Shown here: positions 58,777-64,000 of the stretch, piece by piece
Layout: every line of letters begins with the position of its first letter
Position numbering within the stretch: the stretch's first letter is position 1
Source: Siderastrea siderea
Lineage: Eukaryota > Cnidaria > Anthozoa > Scleractinia > Rhizangiidae
Length of the DNA stretch: 64,000 bases
Direction: 5' to 3'
NCBI GenBank assembly: GCA_964030785.1
Contig: OZ034978.1
Coordinates: 1,532,001-1,596,000, forward strand
The notes under the pieces: model-generated
The model's database searches: none
Told to the model about the DNA's origin: nothing
Seen by the model: only the letters and a program-made list of their open reading frames with translations
Position numbers and translations under genes: made by a program

Positions 58777-61700
58777 ATGTTTCTTTCGATACTGCTAAGA
58801 GGCACGCTGTTGCTTCTTTTAGCAGACCATTCTTTCACGCAAGAATGGTACAGGCAGGAAGAATTTGGACCGGAGTACTACACACCAAACGTGGTCCAGG
58901 ATCCACAGGCTTTTCTTCCGGAGAAAAGAGATGCTGAAAATTCAATTAATGCTTCAAGTGCCGTACATTTAGGAGATTCAGATTACGAGTCTTCCGTTCG
59001 ACAAAAGCGAGAGATAGACACTGATGACACCGAACGTAGCAGTGACTTTATAAATCATGCTTCAAGTGAAGTCACAGAGAACGCTTCGGAAAACGTTGTA
59101 GATCATCTTAATGGCGTTTCTGATAGAAATGTTCAGTCCAATGATGAGTACAACTCTTTAGAATCGAACATGACCACCGTGGAGGCCAACGACACTTATG
59201 AAGCTGGTGGTGGGATGCACAGTGACGATGTTGACAACGACATGGGGGAAGATAGTTTTAGCGGAAATGAAACGACCAGTAGAGTGTTGGACAGTTCAGA
59301 GCTGCACGGAGATGTCATGCAGGAGAGGAAAGAGCCTACAGATATTGATAGGAATAGGTCTGAAACAACAAGTGTTGGCGACGAAGCGATACAAGAAAGC
59401 TCTGTAAAACATCCTGCTCAAGAAGAAGAAGAAGAAGTACAAAGCACAATAGAAGATAAAACAAAACAAGAAAAGGGAAATGTAGCGGAACTCGAAAACA
59501 CTGAGGAAACGAGTGAAGAAGAAGAGGGAAGTGGAAACTTCACAAAAGAACGTTTCCTTACTGTCGACGAAGAAGACGAACAGCCTGTAAAGAGACAAAA
59601 TTTGGGTATGAAGATCATTTTAAAGACTTTGATGTTCTACTGTTATATAACCTGATTTATTGACGGTCCGAGGTTTCTCACTCCAGGGACCGTTTGAAAG
59701 TCAGTCTAGCCAGTGTACGATAAAGGCGGTCTGCGTCGGTAGGGGAGTAAACAATTTCACATCAACTGCCAACAGTAAGATAAATTGACCGCCATAAGAG
59801 ATTCATAACCGACGTTTTAAGCGTTAGCCCTTCAAAGCCAAAGCGCTCAGAACGACGTTATTAAGACGGGCCTGCAGGGCACCGTCTTTTCGTCTTACGA
59901 AAGTTTAGTCGTAGTAGATTGTTCAAGGTTACCGGATGATTGATTTTTGCTTAATGATATCCTATAGGGGTGTGGACGAAACAGGGGTCATTTTTTTACC
60001 GTGGTTTTCTTGAGGACAGGGCTAGGTTATTGCAATGCCTCCATGACGCTTATTTGGCGGGTTTAAGGGACCCTTGCGAAAAATGGTGGCCCGACCAATT
60101 GTCGTATGCAACAATTTTTTCAAGAAGGTCTTAGACATTGTACGGATCAAAATACGCCATTTAAAAGGTGAAAATAAATTGGGAAATTCCTGAAGTAAAT
60201 TACACGCATGATGATGAATTTTAAAATTTGGTTATGAAAAGTCTGTCATACAGTTCGCTTTTGAAATCTATCTCATATAAAGAAGGAAGAAAACGCTAAA
60301 ATCTACACAGGGTTAATTTTGTGGAATCAAAACATTTAGCTGTGAAAACAAGCTCAGCTTCCCCAGAAATATAACGTGCAAGATTCATTCAAGAGAAACC
60401 TATAACCCCGGGCGTTTAGTTTGCGATCACCTTTCGACAAGTAGTCGCGCAGATATACAGTAACGCAAGTTTATTAAACGCATGGCATTTCTTGCTGCAT
60501 TGAAAAATACTGAAAATGTGAGGGCTGTGGGAGAATTCAGAGGTTTAATTCTAGCAACTACGGTTTGGTTTGAAGTTCTTGCGGGTTTTCATTTTTGCTT
60601 TATGTATTTTTTGCTACTTCGAAAACAGTAAAATGTTAAGAATTCATCAGTGTAGCTCTGGAACCTAATGGCTCACAAATTAACTCCAGCTTGTAAAGGC
60701 CCGTCTTTGATAAACCACAAGTTTTCTTGTTTGAATCTCTTTACGGCGGCCACTCTACCTTACATTAACTCAGTTGATGTCAGGCCAGTATGCAACTCGA
60801 TATCTCTTTGCTCTTTGCTTTTATTGAAGTTTACCAGATAGGTCAATCATCATGGAAGGTTCTGCATTTTATGATTAAAAGATAATTTCTGGTCGTTTGA
60901 TTACTTAATGGTGTCATAAAGTGTTGTCACCGGTTAACAATTGTATATTTTTCCATAGCTTGGGGAGTTCCACAGCAGTACGCGTATTCCAATCTTCCAT
61001 GTTGTCCGTCAAACATGATCTGCCCAGGCAAGTTAAACTAGAAACTGTGTTACAGAACACAACGTTCTGTACGTCTTCATGGTTTATCCTCTGTACATGT
61101 ATGCACTGGATATTTAAAAAAAATGGTCTTCTTAATCAAAATTTTAAAGCAACCCCGTTATTATGATTGGATGCGAAAAATTTAGCTGAGAAAACAGTAC
61201 AAGGCCTGTTTATTTTCCTCAGTGATGCGTCTAGTCTGAGTTTTCTGTTTTCCTAGAAGCATCCTTTGTTTTCAATGTTCTGTTACGTCTTGAACGTTTT
61301 ACAATCGACCTTTCCGGGAATTTTTTTGCACGTAAACAAAAGACCATCTCTAATTTTCCGGCTCTCTTTCCAGATAAGCCACCTTGTGTTCCAGATACTG
61401 GCGGATACAAAGGTTTCCAAGGTTACATCAACTATCCCGGATATCCTAGTTACCAGCCTCCAGCTGTACCAAGCTTTCAATCTCAATTAGTGCCAACACC
61501 ACGCCAGTACGTCGTAAATACATCACCTTCTAAAGCAACAAACGTTGTTCCAGTTAAAGCGAAACCGACAGCGGAAAAAGCATCAACGAGGAGAATTTCT
61601 CCTGAAAATGCAACTGAAGGCTCCTCAAACAGAAAAAATAGCAAAGGTTCCTCTTCACCACAAATAAAAGGAATTATTTCAGACGCAGATGACAAAGCAG

Positions 61701-62281
61701 AGTACAGCGCAGTGGAGCAGAGCTATGCAGGATATAACGCAAAAGAAAATGAAGAAAAGTCTTACGACAATTCCGCCAATTACAAAGATTACAAAAGTGC
61801 GTTATCAGAAAGAAATGATTCCAGTCCATTTACACCTCAGTTCGAAAGGAGAGAAAATACCACGCTACGACAACGTAAGGAGGAAGATAACAAACAGTTA
61901 TCAGAAAATGAAACTCCGAAAAAAGTTGTTAAACAAGAATCACAACAGAAAGGAAAGCATTCGTCTGATGAGAACGATTACAAAGATGAAATCGAGAAAG
62001 AAGCTGTTGAACAAGAAAAAGAGGCTGACGAGAAAGCGGAAAAGAAGGGTCCAACTGACGAGGACGATGATGATGACGATGAAAATGGTGATGCTGATGA
62101 TGATGATGATGATGATGATGACGATGATGAACATAATGATGGTGAAGATGATGAAGACGACGTGAGACATTTCAACAAGGATTCTAATAAGCAAGATGAT
62201 GGCATTAATAACCCTGCTAAGCGGTGTTTTGCTGTGTCAGTGGTGCCGGGAATGTGTCCCCCCTGCCGTAAGTATTGCTAA
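58777..62281 (+). CDS. Secreted, highly acidic protein with Lys-Arg sites and Cys-rich end
   Basis: Exons: 58777-59605, 60959-61027, 61374-62281 (stop) or 61374-62267 if a donor is used. Intron 2 has a GC donor (CCAG|GCAAGT); both introns are phase 1. Read to the stop it gives 601 residues. Residues 1-22 are a signal peptide (MFLSILLRGTLLLLLADHSF). The rest of exon 1 is Asp/Glu/Ser/Asn-rich with about seven N-glycosylation sites and Lys-Arg at 50, 77 and 272. Exon 2 brings CCPSNMIC; exon 3 starts with a Pro/Tyr-rich stretch (INYPGYPSYQPPAVPSFQSQ), then Lys/Glu-rich sequence, an Asp tract (about 529-562), Lys-Arg 582-583, and a final CFAVSVVPGMCPPC segment. No known domain. Composition recalls cnidarian skeletal-matrix acidic proteins or processed prohormones; function is unknown. 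Confidence 0.8.
62268..62273 (+). promoter_or_regulatory. Strong splice donor just before the stop of the acidic gene
   Basis: TGCC|GTAAGT sits 14 bases before the stop and would be phase 1, like the two upstream introns. A matching acceptor with a long pyrimidine tract (CTTTCTTTAAG) ends at 62772. Joining gives a short end, CPPCQGKEKKMLS, and a stop at 62799-62801. A second candidate acceptor ends near 63330 (TTTCCTTAG). If used, the C-terminus differs from the unspliced reading. Confidence 0.5.
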
Positions 62282-63385
62282 TTGAAATATAATCCGTTGT
62301 GGGTTTTTGTTAAGAACACTTGAAAAAAAGGTTGACTTTTTGTTGACCCCTCTATGTTCATGGAGGCTGCTGAAGTACACTTGAGTAAGGATAAGCGAAT
62401 ACATTTCGGGTCTTATAGCATATCTTTTGGGCACACTGATAAGGAGGCTGTCAGCGTACAATTTTAATAATCATTTCTTGAAAACTTAGCTTTAGTACTA
62501 CTGAGCCGCGATAAGACTTCCATATTGTTTTTAGTCACGTATGGATGGAACTGTCCTTGCTGTGTTAGCTCCTTATCAAAACAATCTGGTGACGTCAAAA
62601 ATGATGACGTCACAAGTGGTTCAATGTCTACTCCTCCAAATGTCGACACGACTTTCGCAGCGAAAGTGTTAATGTGATTATTTTTTATTTGGCCCTTAAA
62701 GATAACCGTTGAACAAGAGTTTGTCATTTTTCCGCTTTAATGTTTTAATGTTCTTTTTTTTCTTTCTTTAAGAAGGAAAGGAAAAGAAAATGTTATCGTA
62801 AATGTAATGTAAACTGATATCACATTCTCGCGCACTGATTATAGTTACATAATGTTCAGTAAAAAGTGGAAATCAGTTTAGAAAAGGGTCTTGAGAGACG
62901 TAAATTGAATAATGAGAGGGGGGATTGGACAGTGGCTATGCACTAACAGTTTACTTCACAATCCTAAGTGCGTTGTGTTGAGGTAAAAAATTTAACGAAA
63001 CAACCGAAACAAATTCAGCCTGCAAATGTTGTCCTTTAGAGCGTAGGGAGCTAAGGTAAAAATATTCAGTAAAAACTATAATTAAATTTTGTATGTTATT
63101 AGCGGAAAGCACGCTCAGTGCTCGTAGAAACCAAAGCACGGTGGTCGTAGAAACTTTGAGGATAGATCCGACGTTGCATTTTGATGTTCAATATTTTCCC
63201 AGGAATTCTGTTCCGCCGATTTGTCTAAAACCTTATCAGGGTACATTTGGGGATATGAAAGCTGAGTTGTAGTTGGATAAAAATTGTGCCCGTATCACAA
63301 GTATCCATGCCATCGTGTTATTTCCTTAGACAAAAAACTTTATCCCACATTGTTTCTCTTTACTCAGGTGTATGAATGGGTACCG
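62282..63385. other. 3' region of the acidic gene
   Basis: No other gene seen. It contains the two candidate terminal acceptors mentioned for the acidic gene, and I noticed no AATAAA on the plus strand. Confidence 0.45.
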
Positions 63386-63530
63386 ACGAAATACTGCTGG
63401 GGTAACCCTGGGATGAACTAGCATCCCATCCAGGGGGGAGTAGCAATACTCTCAGTTGCTTCATGCTACAGGCCGTGTGGCCGTGTGGGCCTCCTTGGCT
63501 CGTGTGCGGCTTTACCTTTACCTTATTACA
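63386..63530 (+). repeat. Dispersed coral-type repeat, copy 2
   Basis: GGTAACCCTGGGATGAACTA, GCATCCCATCCAGGGGGGAG, ATACTCTCAGTTGCTTCATG, GGCTCGTGTGCGGCTTTACC: same motif order and orientation as the copy at 25900-26040, more complete at its 5' end (GTATGAATGGGTACCGACG). Confidence 0.7.
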
Positions 63531-63649
63531 AGACAACTGTTAAATCAATTACCTTCATCATATTTTAAAGATAAATTTTGTATTATTTGGGAAAAATTAG
63601 ATTTCTCTGCAATCGAGTAAGATCTCACACAGCTCGGTCGGGTGAAAAC

Positions 63650-63681
63650 GCAGACTGCAGACTGCAGACTGCAGACCGCAG
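63650..63681. repeat. Short tandem CTGCAGA repeat
   Basis: Four 8-bp GCAGACT units, the last altered (GCAGACC). Nothing else was recognised in 63531-64000. Confidence 0.8.
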
Positions 63682-64000
63682 AACACTTTTTGCGACAAAT
63701 GAAGTTTTTTTTCATGTGAGCCCGCTGTTAATGTAGTCAGCACTTAACCAATCTAATTAAATGTATTTAGGGGCTGAGAGAGTTGTTCAGGTGATAAGCA
63801 CTGAAGGTTAACGAGGCAGTGTAGCAGACGTTTTGGCAGAAGTAGTACAATTAGAACGAGGTTGTAATGTGTGAAAATATTCGGGCTATCGAATGCCGTG
63901 TCCTTCATGTCGAACACCGTTTACATATACAAAAAATCAGTAGCTTTCGTTTCCATCTTATCCAGGTGGACACATTTACTTTTGATTTAATTACATCTTT

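Noticed and set aside
61940..62205. Minus-strand frames of poly-Ile/Val and poly-Ser opposite the poly-Asp tract
   Set aside because: They are antisense shadows of the GAT/GAC repeat in a well-supported plus-strand exon.

Overview
The window is eukaryotic nuclear DNA: AT-rich, with intron-split genes (GT-AG introns plus one GC-AG), long introns packed with repeats, microsatellites and small inverted-repeat transposons. Gene content and repeat families (Penelope-like elements with a GIY-YIG domain, Crypton-type DUF3504 remnants, a Cys-rich nuclease element, dispersed repeats I associate with corals) suggest an anthozoan cnidarian, most likely a stony coral. That is inference from recognised families; no search was run.

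Four host genes can be assembled. (1) Minus strand, 251-13962: acid sphingomyelinase (SMPD1 type), nine exons, with the C-terminus beyond the left edge. (2) Plus strand, 18721-23660: a secretory-pathway membrane protein made of signal peptide, C-type lectin domain (QPD and WND motifs), LDL-receptor-type EGF module, one transmembrane helix and a short tail; the exon closing the lectin fold was not found. (3) Plus strand, 37995-53359: an SLC22 organic-ion transporter in nine exons, joining to 551 residues. (4) Plus strand, 58777-62281 or beyond: a secreted, extremely acidic protein with several Lys-Arg sites, a poly-Asp tract and a Cys-rich end. A phase-1 splice donor just before its stop suggests that it continues.

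The rest is largely mobile DNA. Intron 1 of SMPD1 carries a Crypton-like remnant and a TTA-flanked element lying 26 bp from a splice acceptor. Intron 3 carries a TTAA-flanked piggyBac-type MITE. Intron 7 carries a fold-back element with arms of about 400 bp. The gap 23.7-38.0 kb holds a minisatellite, a LINE tail, a three-copy repeat module, a 2.3 kb TIR element with a Penelope RT fragment inside, and a 1.6 kb fold-back element whose arms contain a GAGTGCGG minisatellite and whose core has protein-like sequence. Introns of the SLC22 gene hold a decayed Penelope-like element with its endonuclease domain, several MITEs, and a nearly full-length decayed element ending in a PIN/XPG-like nuclease with a Cys-rich tail. 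Two nearly perfect palindromes (14.3 kb and 44.8 kb) stand out.

The four genes do not form a pathway; they are independent neighbours. The acidic secreted protein and the C-type lectin/EGF receptor are the least ordinary host genes. The nuclease element and the fold-back element with a coding core are the most interesting mobile sequences.
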